Shown here piece after piece: positions 1 through 8,504 of a DNA stretch of 64,000 nucleotides. The stretch is from Chitinophaga sedimenti (GTDB lineage: Bacteria; Bacteroidota; Bacteroidia; Chitinophagales; Chitinophagaceae): the NCBI RefSeq assembly GCF_023156195.1, contig NZ_JAKUKA010000001.1, positions 3,782,001-3,846,000 of the forward strand. The letters run 5' to 3'. Numbering within the stretch: the first letter of the stretch is position 1; every line of letters begins with the position of its first letter. The position numbers and the translations under genes were made by a program. The notes beneath the pieces are model-generated. The model had not been told where the DNA came from, searched no databases, and saw only the letters and a list, made by a program, of their open reading frames with translations.

Positions 1-43
1 TCGCCGGCAACATGCTGTTCTCCAAGTTAACTATTACATTATT

Positions 44-78
44 GCAACCATTCGCTGCCGGCAGATGGTTGCTTTTTT
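44..78 (+). terminator. Rho-independent terminator of an upstream gene
   Basis: An 8-bp stem (GCAACCAT at 44-51 pairing with ATGGTTGC at 65-72) has a self-complementary CTGCCGGCAG in its loop and is followed by six T at 73-78 on the plus strand. It should end transcription of a plus-strand gene that lies before the window. The bases from 79 to 278 hold no gene I can support. Confidence 0.8.
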
Positions 79-278
79 GGCGAGCCCGCTGCAATGTAAT
101 AGCGTAGTGGCTGAAGAGCGAAACTATTAACCGTTATACCCGTACATACTGATATCAACCAAATGAACTGCCGGTAACCGGCATAAGGCGACACTGCAAA
201 GAGAGGGTCACAACAATTTTTTGAAGCAAGATAGCAGTCTGCCGCCCCGTACTTAGCGAAGGCAAAACTTACAATAGC

Positions 279-641
279 ATGCAAATCAACATCCGAAAGG
301 AAATGACCTATGGCTCAAACGACAAGGCTATACCAGCATTTGCCCGCCACTTTTATGTGTATATCATGACGGACGAGGCACACTCCCTCCTGTTTGTGGG
401 ACTGACCAACAACCTGTTCCGCGATGTGCAGCTGCACCGCAACGGACAAATGGAAGGATTGCCGCAGGATAAACGTATGCATAAACTGGTATACCTCGAG
501 TATCACGAAGAACTTTCAGAAGGCATCTGGCGCAGAAATGAAATATTCAACGATACGCTGATCAACCAGGTAAGCCTGATCGTACAGGCTAACCCCGCCT
601 GGGAAGATCTTACGCCAGGACTGGAAGAACCGGTTCAGTAG
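279..641 (+). CDS. GIY-YIG domain protein, degenerate
   Basis: A 120-residue protein that follows the pattern of the small single-domain GIY-YIG (UvrC N-terminal/UPF0213-like) proteins common in Bacteroidota. The first strand reads FYVYIM and the second LFVGLTNNL, followed by a conserved-position Arg (RDV), then KLVYLEY, a basic/acidic stretch with EGIWRRNEI, and the closing NPAWEDL. In the family the active site uses the GIY and YIG tyrosines plus Arg and Glu. Here the second motif is FVG instead of YIG and the usual KR-rich helix is altered, so nuclease activity is doubtful. An in-frame ATG at 303 is an alternative start that matches the usual family length better. It stands alone, with terminators or open sequence on both sides. 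Confidence 0.75.
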   Translation: MQINIRKEMTYGSNDKAIPAFARHFYVYIMTDEAHSLLFVGLTNNLFRDVQLHRNGQMEGLPQDKRMHKLVYLEYHEELSEGIWRRNEIFNDTLINQVSLIVQANPAWEDLTPGLEEPVQ

Positions 642-1050
642 AAGGCTGTTTACGACTGCGAAGGTGTTGCAGGCTGTTTGTGTAATTTCAGCAGGTGAAA
701 TCAAAACGCAGCAGCCAATATTAAGCGAGATTAAAAAAAAGGTGGCCGCATAAAAGGCCGCGTCTATATTATAAAAGCTTGAGACAAAAACACGCCGGGT
801 TAACTGTATACAAGGCTGCATTAAATAGTAGTGAACACGTTACGTGTCTGATCGCTGAATACAGGTAACCGGCCGCATATTTTTATGAAGTTAGTAACCC
901 ATATTCCATTAACCGCGGGGTTGTCGCACAAACAGCCCATGGCTCCCATTTGCAAAACACAGTTCCATCATACAATGCATTGTTTTTTTCACCCCGTTTA
1001 TCCGCAATGCGCCTATGCGTGCTGCAGATATTCATTTTAAAAGGACACAC
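642..1050. other. Intergenic stretch, no supported gene
   Basis: About 400 bases with no reading frame that resembles a known family on either strand. A run of eight A (732-740 area) followed by two GGCC blocks could form a weak terminator read on the minus strand, but I do not rely on it. The last bases contain AAAGGA a few bases before the ATG at 1051. Confidence 0.4.
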
Positions 1051-1239
1051 ATGACACATCGTAAACTTCATCCGAAATGTAACCCGGCCTATAATGGACC
1101 ACCGGCCACTGACAGTATGTACAAAATGATCTTCCATCACCAGCAACCGATGCGCCTTACGTGCCTGTTACCAGTCGCACCGCGTTTTATCGAGGTAGAT
1201 CCGGGCGTTATGACAAAACTATTTTTAGACCATTATTAA
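1051..1239 (+). CDS. Possible small protein of unknown function
   Basis: A 62-codon frame starting at an ATG preceded by AAAGGA at good spacing, ending 10 bases before the HTH gene at 1250. The product is rich in His, Pro and Met, has two Cys, and has no recognisable domain, signal peptide or membrane segment. The good ribosome site and the tight spacing to the next gene are the only support; an antisense frame of similar length covers most of it. It could be a leader peptide or chance. Confidence 0.3.
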   Translation: MTHRKLHPKCNPAYNGPPATDSMYKMIFHHQQPMRLTCLLPVAPRFIEVDPGVMTKLFLDHY

Positions 1240-1249
1240 CCCCCTTTAT

Positions 1250-1504
1250 ATGCCCAAGCGTTATTTCGACAGACTCCAGACGATCGATTACCTGATCCGA
1301 ATCAAAGGCACCGGCAAACCGGCGCAATTGGCCAAACGGCTCCGCATTTCTGAACGTACCTTGTACGAATTCCTCAAAATGATGAGAGAACTCGGTGCGC
1401 CCATTGAATACGACCGTTATAAGGAAAGTTATTACTATTCCGAAAAAGGCGGATTCAGCATCCAGTTTAATAAAACTGTAGGGGCCGTAAGCGTTACGCC
1501 ATAA
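1250..1504 (+). CDS. Small helix-turn-helix DNA-binding protein
   Basis: An 84-residue protein made of one winged-helix/HTH_11-like domain. Residues 5-60 read as a DEAD/WYL-regulator-type N-terminal HTH: a first helix (YFDRLQTIDYLIR), then GTGKPAQLAKRLRISERTLYEFL as the helix-turn-helix, then a wing with PIEYDRYKESYYY. It lacks the WYL sensor domain that usually follows such HTHs, and proteins of exactly this size and pattern are common in Bacteroidota with no assigned role. It probably acts as a stand-alone transcription factor. Its start is the ATG just after TTTATATG. It may be co-transcribed with the tiny frame ending at 1239. Confidence 0.8.
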   Translation: MPKRYFDRLQTIDYLIRIKGTGKPAQLAKRLRISERTLYEFLKMMRELGAPIEYDRYKESYYYSEKGGFSIQFNKTVGAVSVTP

Positions 1505-1871
1505 CAGGCCCCGCTTATATTTCTTTTTATATTACTGCAAGGGCAGGCAACCCCTGCTCTTGCAGTGTTAACCCGCATGTCGTTAACAAACGTTTAACGC
1601 CAAATAACTCGATATACGCGTTACTTTACAACCGTTACAACACACCCCGATTTAGCCTTTGAATGTGCATAGTGCAGGCTTCCACCGCCTGTTATTCAAA
1701 TTACTTTACTTACACAAACGTCTGCGGCCGGCAACGGACCGGAGCCTCTAATATTTATGTTCATGTATAGCAATCCGATTGGAATTACCCCCAAAAAAGC
1801 GTGCATTACTGTGTAAGAAAAAGGCAGGTGACCTGCCTTTTTCCACGCTTCTGTTTATTAAATCCTTTTCT
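1505..1871. other. Intergenic stretch with an internal terminator
   Basis: No gene recognised. AT-rich parts around 1600-1700 may hold a promoter for the small gene at 1872, but I see no exact TAnnTTTG box. The perfect hairpin at 1818-1842 lies inside this stretch. Confidence 0.4.
1818..1842. terminator. Bidirectional terminator hairpin
   Basis: A perfect 12-bp inverted repeat: five A followed by GGCAGGT at 1818-1829, mirrored by ACCTGCC and five T at 1831-1842, with one base between. It has the stem and T-tract of a Rho-independent terminator in both directions and probably closes the HTH transcription unit. Confidence 0.7.
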
Positions 1872-2078
1872 ATGAATTCACAGCATCCGAGGACCGAACT
1901 TCACATTGCACATACCCGGCAGGAATTAAACGCGGTATTGCAGCAATTAGTGGATAGGCTGCAGGCCGGCAACCAGGACTTCATCTGCTACACCGGCGAA
2001 CCGGACAGCTTCCTGCTGGAGTTAAAATGTATTCCTTTCCACCTGCGGCGCAATGAAAATATTTACCCGGAAAATTAG
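1872..2078 (+). CDS. Small hypothetical protein
   Basis: A 68-residue frame starting at ATG 1872, chosen because the upstream part of the same frame runs through the terminator hairpin at 1818-1842. The product has an amphipathic helix (residues about 12-30: TRQELNAVLQQLVDRLQAG) and a short beta-like C-terminal part, with no family I recognise. The composition is protein-like and unlike a shadow frame, but evidence is limited to that. Confidence 0.45.
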   Translation: MNSQHPRTELHIAHTRQELNAVLQQLVDRLQAGNQDFICYTGEPDSFLLELKCIPFHLRRNENIYPEN

Positions 2079-2155
2079 TTTACAAACAATCTATGATGCG
2101 AATATGCAAGCGGGCTCTATTCCGGAGTCCGCCTGTGTTTATGAGGAAAAATTAT

Positions 2156-2187
2156 AAAAAACGCGGCGCGGGTAAATACCCGCGCCG
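2156..2187 (-). terminator. Terminator of the cytochrome oxidase operon
   Basis: An 11-bp GC-rich stem (2164-2174 with 2177-2187) is followed, reading on the minus strand, by two bases and then six T (A-run 2156-2161 on the plus strand). It lies about 130 bases after the last gene of the minus-strand oxidase operon. A 26-codon frame at 2226-2306 sits between and is not claimed as a gene. Confidence 0.8.
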
Positions 2188-2313
2188 TTCTTATTGGTCA
2201 CATGTTTGACTAAAATATATACACAATGTCAGAACTTTTCCAAGCACTGGTATGGGTAGAAACCCATACCCCATTAATAGCCACGGAAGCCGCGGCTAAC
2301 GTTTAAGCATAAA

Positions 2314-2856
2314 CTATTTATCATTTTGCATTTCCCGCTCCACGTCTTTCACACGCACCATCATCAACATCACCAGCACCAACAGGGCTACCACGGCAAT
2401 AAAGCCGGTAATGTAACCGTAGTCGCTCAGCATCAGCGGGCGGTACGCCAGCGGCCTTACCCCTGGCTTGTAAGTTATCACATCCACATTGCCGGCTGTA
2501 GCCGTCTTTGTTTCTGATTTAATATATTCCACCAGGCTTGCCACCTGGTCGGCCGTAATGTCCCGGTGATCGGGCATAGGCGTATTATTAAATTCCGCGA
2601 ACAGCGCCTGCGCATCTTTATCTCCGCTGGAAATCAGTGACTGGGAAGATTGCACAAACTTCGTGATCCACTCCATGCTGCGACGGTCGCCTACACCGGC
2701 GAGTGCCGGGCCTACCACGCGCTTGTTGATGTTATGACAGGCGGCGCAACGGCCTTTGAAAATAAGCGCACCTTCTTCTTTGGAGGGCGGGGCAGCTGCG
2801 TAACCCTGTACGGCCAATCCCATCAGCAGCAGTAAATACCATATTTTACGGTTCAT
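2314..2856 (-). CDS. Membrane-anchored c-type cytochrome
   Basis: A 180-residue cytochrome c. It has an N-terminal signal sequence (residues 1-21), one class I heme site CAACH (Cys37, Cys40, His41), a likely Met ligand in TPMPDH (Met94), and one C-terminal membrane helix at about 146-168. It is exported and held on the outer face of the inner membrane. It is the last gene of the operon and overlaps the Sco gene by 11 bases, so it is probably the electron donor to the CuA site of the oxidase encoded upstream. The tail-anchored form is unusual compared with soluble cytochrome c donors. Confidence 0.88.
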   Translation of the reverse strand: MNRKIWYLLLLMGLAVQGYAAAPPSKEEGALIFKGRCAACHNINKRVVGPALAGVGDRRSMEWITKFVQSSQSLISSGDKDAQALFAEFNNTPMPDHRDITADQVASLVEYIKSETKTATAGNVDVITYKPGVRPLAYRPLMLSDYGYITGFIAVVALLVLVMLMMVRVKDVEREMQNDK

Positions 2857-3449
2857 TTCTAAGTTGTTTAAGGTCGTGAATAAGCTCGTCTACCTGGTTA
2901 GCATTGGTGCCTTCGTAATATCCGCGCACCCTGCCCTGCTTGTCCAGCAGCACCAGCTGGTCGCTGTGAATAAAATCGGTCGGGCCGCCATCGCCCTCTG
3001 AAGCAGTAAGGTGGTAAGCGTTACGCGCCAGGCGGTACAGCGCGGGCTTATCGCCCGTCAGCAGCTGCCAGCGAATGCCGTAGCGTTTCGCGTAATCCCG
3101 CAGCACCTCCGGTTGGTCGTGTGCCGGATCAACTGTAAACGACAGCATCTGTATTTCTTTATCACCCCCGAAAGCCTCCTGCACGCGCAATAATTGCCTG
3201 GTCATTTTGGGGCATATTACCGGGCAACTGGTAAAGAAGAAGTTACCCACGGTAACACGCTGGTATTGGTTACGGTAATTAAAAAGGCTGCGCGTGCTGA
3301 TCGATGAAAACGTAAGCGGAATCGAACTGCACCTGGCTGTACACCGGCAACCGGCCCAACCTGCTTTCGTAGGTCCGCACGCCCAGCCAGGCGGTAAGCG
3401 GCAGTACGAGCACCAGCATCGTCCATAATCCTATTTTATTACGTTTCAT
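2846..3449 (-). CDS. SCO1/SenC copper chaperone, frameshifted in this sequence
   Basis: Sco proteins deliver copper to the CuA site of cytochrome oxidase subunit II. The N-terminal part starts at ATG 3449 (MKRNKIG, one membrane helix) and hits a stop after HAQPF. Removing one base from the run of five A at 3281-3285 (plus strand) joins it to the frame that continues NYRNQYQRVTVGNFFF and carries the copper-binding TSCPVICPKM (CxxxC) and the distal His in DFIHSD. Length after repair is about 200 residues, normal for the family. It lies directly after subunit I and overlaps the cytochrome c gene, fitting a role in assembling this oxidase. The break is probably a sequencing error. Confidence 0.85.
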
Positions 3450-3471
3450 ATGACTAGTTTTTAGGTTGATA

Positions 3472-5151
3472 TTAAAGTCCGGGTAACGGGTTGTGCGGCA
3501 GGTGCGGCGGAGCGCCGGGACCGCTATTGCTTAACACATCTACCAGGGCAGGAACATAAGCGATGAGAATGATTACGATCATCACAATGATCCAGGGCCT
3601 GAAACCATTGAACAAAGGCACCATTTTTTCATCATGATAAGCCTCGCTCACCGGCAGGTCCAGTCCCGCTGTTTCGGCCTTTTTACCGAAGAAGGTGCCG
3701 AAGAACACCACGAAGTACAGCATACCGGCGATAAACATGATGGTACCACCAGCCAGCGCCAACATCGTGGAAGGTACCCACTGCGGCGTGTACAGTTCGT
3801 GTTGCGGGTTCAGGTAGGTCATACCCAGGTTGGTGCGGCGCGGTTCACCCATCAATCCTCCCCACATCAAACCGAAAGAAAAAATCAGTACCCCAACCAT
3901 CCATAGATATGGAATGATCACATTTATTTTCGGCATAAATATTTTACGGCCGCGTAAGGTAGCGATCAGGTGAAGGCTCATCGCGATCATGGCGAGAAAC
4001 ACAGGTCCCGCTACGGTCATATGGAAGTGGCCGGGCAAAAAGGCCGTATTGTGTACCACGTTATTCAGTGCATAACTGGAGTTCACGATACCGGTAAAGC
4101 CACCGAAGATGAACAGGATCAGTCCCGCGATCATATACCCAAAGAGATAACGGTTGCTATCGAGGTAAGGCAGTTTGCCAAACCAGCCCAGCAGGCCTTT
4201 CGCGCCACGCTGGCGGCCGGCATATTCCAGGGAAGCTGACAAAGTAAACGCCGTAATAAAACTCGGGATCGCTACGCCGAAAGTCAGAATGGTAGATAAC
4301 CATTTAGTAGTGCTGCTGATGTTCGGATCGCTGAACTGGTGGTGTACACCAACGGGTACAGACAGCAGCAGGAATCCAAACAGCGCAATACGGCCGGCCA
4401 GATCAGAGTACAGTTTACCACCGGCCAGTTTCGGCAACATAGTATAGAACATAATGTAAGCCGGCAACAGCCAGAAGTACACCAGGGCGTGCCCAAAGAA
4501 CCAGAAAAGCGTACGCGCCAGGGTTACATTTACGGTTGGGTTCCAACCCATTGCCCAGGGCAGCAGCAGTACCAGTACTTCATAAGCAACGGCTAATGTA
4601 CACACGAACCAGATGATGAAGTTGACCAGGGTGCCCAGTACCGCCAGCGGCACTTTCACGCCGGGATTTTCTCTCTTCCATTCGCGGTAGATGCGCAGCC
4701 AGTCGAACAAAGGTATCCGGGAACCAACGATGAGCAGGGCAGTACCGAGGTAAAAACAGGGGTGTCCTTTCAGCGGCGGATAAAATGTATACAACACAGA
4801 GGCTTTACCGGCCAGGATAGCCCAGGCAGCCATCAACGTACCGAACACCATAAGACCAAGGGATAACCAGGACAGTTGTTTATTCGGTTCTTTCTTCATG
4901 TAAAAGAGCATCGTAGCGTGACCGAAAGCCACGGCAAAAAACGTAGTGAGCACGATCGCATTGATCACACCGTGTGCGGTGAGGCCCCGGTAGTAATCCA
5001 GTTTTACCGCGGAACTCTGGTGAATTACCCCGGCGCGGTAAACCACCTGCATGAGGCCATGGTAAATGCCGAGTATAAGTAAGGTAATCGGAACGAACAA
5101 CTCTATGATGATCACATTCCGTAATGAACGACTAACATTCATATCAATCAA
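3472..5151 (-). CDS. ba3-type cytochrome c oxidase subunit I
   Basis: A 559-residue heme-copper oxidase catalytic subunit with about 13 membrane helices. The low-spin heme ligand is His60 in LTAHGVIN; the CuB site is in WFFGHALVYFWLLPAY and the HH of VGVHHQFSDP; the two heme ligands of the later helix are in LPGHFHMTV with the preceding HN. The lack of the family A glutamate motif, the GHALVYF form and the partner subunits place it in the B (ba3/CbaA) family, which has high oxygen affinity. It reduces O2 to water and pumps protons at the inner membrane. Its ATG overlaps the stop of subunit II by 4 bases (ATGA). An alternative start is ATG 5142. Confidence 0.92.
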   Translation of the reverse strand: MIDMNVSRSLRNVIIIELFVPITLLILGIYHGLMQVVYRAGVIHQSSAVKLDYYRGLTAHGVINAIVLTTFFAVAFGHATMLFYMKKEPNKQLSWLSLGLMVFGTLMAAWAILAGKASVLYTFYPPLKGHPCFYLGTALLIVGSRIPLFDWLRIYREWKRENPGVKVPLAVLGTLVNFIIWFVCTLAVAYEVLVLLLPWAMGWNPTVNVTLARTLFWFFGHALVYFWLLPAYIMFYTMLPKLAGGKLYSDLAGRIALFGFLLLSVPVGVHHQFSDPNISSTTKWLSTILTFGVAIPSFITAFTLSASLEYAGRQRGAKGLLGWFGKLPYLDSNRYLFGYMIAGLILFIFGGFTGIVNSSYALNNVVHNTAFLPGHFHMTVAGPVFLAMIAMSLHLIATLRGRKIFMPKINVIIPYLWMVGVLIFSFGLMWGGLMGEPRRTNLGMTYLNPQHELYTPQWVPSTMLALAGGTIMFIAGMLYFVVFFGTFFGKKAETAGLDLPVSEAYHDEKMVPLFNGFRPWIIVMIVIILIAYVPALVDVLSNSGPGAPPHLPHNPLPGL

Positions 5152-5597
5152 GGTTTAGGAAAATCAACAATAATTTCTGCCTGCATATTCTGGTGGCCCG
5201 TACCACAGTACTCATGACAGGTAATTTTGTACACGCCCGGCTCGGGGAACTTCACGGTAGTTTTGGAAATACCACCGTAAACGGCCATCATGTTCACATT
5301 GCGCTCGGCGATGTTAAACCCGTGCACCACATCTTTGGAGGTCACATAGAAGTCTACCTCGCTGCCCGGAGGCACGGTAATGGATGCGGGTTCAAAACTC
5401 CACATCTGCGCCACGGCGAATACCTGGTAGGTTTTAGCGTCGATTTTAGTGACCCGGGGCTCGGTGTAGGCCTTGTCGTAAGGAATACATTCTGTTACCC
5501 ACCTTCTTTTTGCCGGTAACATACAGTATGCAAAAAGGAAGACTACGATGAGCAGCCCGGAGATCCGTAATACTTTTATTTCGAATTTATCCAGCAT
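5148..5597 (-). CDS. Cytochrome c oxidase subunit II (CuA)
   Basis: A 149-residue subunit with one N-terminal membrane helix (about 10-28) and a cupredoxin CuA domain. All ligands of the binuclear CuA centre are present: His92, Cys127, Glu129, Cys131, His135 and Met138. The single helix, in place of the two found in family A oxidases, matches ba3-type subunit II. It accepts electrons from cytochrome c. It follows the tiny subunit IIa gene by 12 bases and overlaps subunit I. Confidence 0.92.
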   Translation of the reverse strand: MLDKFEIKVLRISGLLIVVFLFAYCMLPAKRRWVTECIPYDKAYTEPRVTKIDAKTYQVFAVAQMWSFEPASITVPPGSEVDFYVTSKDVVHGFNIAERNVNMMAVYGGISKTTVKFPEPGVYKITCHEYCGTGHQNMQAEIIVDFPKP

Positions 5598-5609
5598 AAA
5601 AAGATGAGT

Positions 5610-5729
5610 TTAAGCGCGTTCAAGCATGATATTGTAGATGTAAAACCAGATGCCTACACACAGCAGTGCCAGCAGGATAAAGAAGGCAATGCTTCCTTTT
5701 GGTGTAAATTTTTCAGTCTCTTGATTCAT
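5610..5729 (-). CDS. Cytochrome oxidase subunit IIa-like, 39 residues
   Basis: A 40-codon frame, first in the oxidase operon. The product starts MNQETEKFTPKG, has a single hydrophobic helix (residues about 13-34, IAFFILLALLCVGIWFYIY) and ends MLERA. Known ba3 oxidases carry a third subunit IIa (PF08113) of about 34-40 residues with exactly this plan: short polar N-terminus with a Pro-Lys-Gly, then one helix replacing the missing first helix of subunit II. Size, position and topology fit; identity at the residue level is only suggestive. It starts 18 bases after an exact TAnnTTTG promoter element. Confidence 0.72.
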   Translation of the reverse strand: MNQETEKFTPKGSIAFFILLALLCVGIWFYIYNIMLERA

Positions 5730-5746
5730 GGTGACAGGATTTATCA

Positions 5747-5832
5747 CAAAACTACCTGTCCCCCGCCGCCCCCACATGAGTGACATAACCGTGACGCATG
5801 AGAGTCATCAAAGACAGAAATGACTTAAGTCA
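5747..5832 (-). promoter_or_regulatory. Oxidase operon promoter with palindromic operators
   Basis: On the minus strand TAGTTTTG (5754-5747) matches the Bacteroidota -7 box TAnnTTTG and lies 18 bases before the subunit IIa start; no TTTG -33 box is evident, as in activator-dependent promoters. Upstream lie two inverted repeats: TGAC-N8-GTCA at 5792-5807, centred about 60 bases before the expected start of transcription, and the perfect palindrome TGACTTAAGTCA at 5821-5832. TGA/TCA half-sites are typical of Crp/Fnr-family binding. The divergent kinase and receiver-Crp regulator start at 5881. Binding is inference. Confidence 0.5.
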
Positions 5833-5880
5833 GGTTCCGGTCCCCGACATTTGTTAACTTGCGGCATATATTAATATCAC

Positions 5881-7436
5881 ATGTTTCGTTTCGGGCAGCA
5901 GCAAATAATGGCCATTGCAGTATTTATACTGATCATTGCCACCTACCTACTGGTATGGCGGCCGGACTATAATTTCTTTGACGGCGGGTTGATGACGGCC
6001 ATTTTGCTCACCATGTTCGTTAAAAGAGACGCCGCTACTCACTGGATGGGCGCCGCCGCCATTATCGTGGTGATCGTGATCGCCTGCCTGCCCCACCGCA
6101 ACCCAGACTATGCCGAGGTATTCATCGAACACTTCTTCTCCCTGATATTAGTCGTGAGCACGACCCTGCTTACTTTATTCGTAAAAAGGCTGTACCGCAC
6201 GCTGGAAGCCGATGAAAATCAGCTGGACGCGCTGTTCCGCAACGCCACCGAAGGCATCCTGCTTACCAACAGCAAAGGCCGCATCGTATTGGCCAATCCC
6301 GAAGTGGAAAGGCTGTTCGGCTATTCCGCGGCCGAACTGCTGGGAAAGGACATTGAGGTACTGATCCCGAAACGATATGCACATTCACATGTACAGGACC
6401 GTAACAAGTACATGGCTCATCCCGTTTCCCGGCCTATGGGGCACGGGTTTAACCTGTTCGGACTGCGGAAAGACGGGAGCGAGTTCCCCGTGGAAGTGAG
6501 CCTGAGCCACTTCCGCCAGGCTTCTGAAGACTTTGTACTCGCTTTTGTCATTGACATCACCACCCGTAAAAAAGCGGAAGATGAGCAACTGCAACAACAG
6601 AAACAACTGGAGCATATGGCGGAAGAAATGCACCTGCTGAACCAGGAACTGGAACGCAAGGTCGAGTCGCGCACCAACAACCTGCACGAAGCCATGAAGC
6701 AGCTGGAATCGTCGCAAACAGAACTGCAGGACGCCCTGTACAAGGAAAAAGAACTGGGCGAAATCAAATCCCGCTTTGTGTCGATGGCCTCGCACGAGTT
6801 TCGCACCCCGCTCAGCGCTATTCTTTCTTCTGCCGCACTGATCAACAAATACACCACCACCGGCGACCAGGAAAAGCGCGAGAAACACGTGCACAAAATC
6901 CGCGAATCGGTAAAACACCTCAACGAGCTGTTGGAAGACTTCCTCTCCCTGGGAAGAATTGAGGAAGGCAAAGTGCAAACAACTGCTTCGTTCTGGACCT
7001 GCAAACTTTTATCACCGAAACGGCGGAGGAAGTACAGGGACTATTGAAACCCGGGCAGGTATTACACCGGCAACTGCGTGGCACCACAGGATTTGTTACC
7101 GACAAACGCCTTCTTAAACATATATTCGTAAACCTGCTCACCAATGCTTCCAAGTTTTCGCCGGCCGATACGCCGATCGAATGGCGCATATGGGCGGAAG
7201 ACGGCCGTATATTCGCAGCCGTTACCGACAAAGGCATGGGCATACCGGACGAAGACAAACCTTACCTGTTCAGCAGCTTTTTCCGCGCGCGGAACGTTAC
7301 GAACATACAGGGAACCGGCCTTGGCCTCCATATTGTGAAAAGATATGTAGACATGCTGGAGGGCGATATTGAAGTAGACAGCCGCCACGGCGAAGGCACC
7401 ACGATCCGACTTAGTTTTCCAAACCATACAACGTAA
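5881..7436 (+). CDS. PAS-domain sensor histidine kinase, frameshifted in this sequence
   Basis: About 519 residues after joining two frames. Four N-terminal membrane helices (residues 1-105) are followed by a PAS domain (about 115-235), a coiled coil (235-300), a HisKA domain with the phospho-acceptor in MASHEFRTPL, and an HATPase_c domain with N box (NLLTNASKF), G1 (DKGMGI) and G2 (GTGLGLHIVK). The frame breaks near 6980-6990: one base is missing, after which VLDLQTFITET continues the family. It autophosphorylates and should pass phosphate to the regulator that starts 6 bases after its stop. The PAS region resembles FixL-type S-box domains, but a heme ligand cannot be asserted. Divergent placement from the oxidase operon suggests sensing of oxygen or redox state. 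Confidence 0.85.
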
Positions 7437-7442
7437 GCACCA

Positions 7443-8504
7443 ATGGCCACGATTTTAGTAGTAGACGACCACCAGGACATCCGTGAAAATGTAGCAGAAA
7501 TACTTTCCCTCGCCGGTTACCAGGCACTGGAAGCAGAAAACGGTAAACGTGCTTTGGAGATAGCCCGTACGCAAAAGCCAGACCTCATCGTGTGCGATAT
7601 CATGATGCCCGAACTCGACGGCTACGGCGTACTACACCTCATGCGTAAAAACGTGGACACGGAACACATTCCCTTTATTTTCCTGACAGCCAAAACAGAG
7701 CGCAGTGATTTCCGCAAGGGCATGGAAATGGGGGCCGACGATTACATAACGAAGCCTTTTGAAGACGTGGAACTGCTTACCGCCGTGGAAACCCGGCTAA
7801 AAAAGCAACAGCTGTTACAGGAAAAACTGAATGCAGCGGAAAAGCAATCCGTTACCGCCATCCTGCAGGAATGGCAACAGTCGGGGCTTTTACAGCTGGA
7901 CATGGATCATTACCATACCATTGCACTCACGAAAAAACAACCGGTTTACCGCGAAGGAAAATATCCGCAGTACCTCTATTTTGTAAAAAGCGGCAAGGTA
8001 AAAACCTACCGTCAGAATGACGACGGTAAAGAATATATCACCAACTTATACAGCGCCGGCGACTACTTTGGCTATGTGGCATTAATTGAAGATCATATTT
8101 ATGATGAAAATGCCGAAGCGCTGGAAAACTCGGAAATCGTACAGATACCGAAAGATATTTTCCTGCAGCAACTGCTCAACGATATCCGCGCAGCCCGTGT
8201 ATTCATCCGCCACATTGCCCTCGATGTAAAGGAGAAAGAAGACCGTTTGTTGCAACTCGCCTACGACTCGCTCCGGAAACGCGTAGCCAGCGGCCTGGTA
8301 GCCATCCACGACAAACTGCACCGTGAACAGGGTCCGGATGCGCTGATAGAGTTATCGCGTGATGACATTGCTCATTATGTGGGAACAGCGACGGAATCTC
8401 TCATCCGCACACTGAGCGACTTTAAATCAGAGAAGCTGATAGAAATGCAGGGCACCCGCATCCGCATTCTGCAGGCCGAGCAATTGCGCCGTTTACTTTA
8501 TTAG
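7443..8504 (+). CDS. Response regulator fused to a Crp/Fnr-type DNA-binding protein
   Basis: A 353-residue fusion. Residues 1-120 are a CheY-like receiver with the acidic pocket Asp8/Asp9, phospho-acceptor Asp52 (VCDIMMP), Thr82 and Lys104. Residues about 150-270 form a cyclic-nucleotide-binding-like beta barrel, and 295-350 a Crp-type helix-turn-helix (LSRDDIAHYVGTATESLIRTLSDF). The phosphate-binding cassette lacks the Glu/Arg pair of cAMP binders (FGYVALIEDHIYDENA), so the barrel probably transmits the receiver signal and does not bind cAMP. It is an intact gene, cotranscribed with the kinase. It most likely binds the TGAC/GTCA palindromes upstream of the oxidase operon. Confidence 0.9.
   Translation: MATILVVDDHQDIRENVAEILSLAGYQALEAENGKRALEIARTQKPDLIVCDIMMPELDGYGVLHLMRKNVDTEHIPFIFLTAKTERSDFRKGMEMGADDYITKPFEDVELLTAVETRLKKQQLLQEKLNAAEKQSVTAILQEWQQSGLLQLDMDHYHTIALTKKQPVYREGKYPQYLYFVKSGKVKTYRQNDDGKEYITNLYSAGDYFGYVALIEDHIYDENAEALENSEIVQIPKDIFLQQLLNDIRAARVFIRHIALDVKEKEDRLLQLAYDSLRKRVASGLVAIHDKLHREQGPDALIELSRDDIAHYVGTATESLIRTLSDFKSEKLIEMQGTRIRILQAEQLRRLLY

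Noticed and set aside
2226..2306. 26-codon frame between the terminator and the cytochrome c gene
   Set aside because: No ribosome site, no recognisable pattern, and it is short enough to be chance.
3217..3426. Separate 69-residue gene overlapping the Sco gene
   Set aside because: It is an out-of-frame reading of the Sco N-terminal region; the real N-terminus starts at 3449 in another frame.
6385..7004. Two long antisense frames opposite the histidine kinase
   Set aside because: They mirror conserved kinase sequence, are rich in Phe/Ser/Leu expected from the complement, and match no family.
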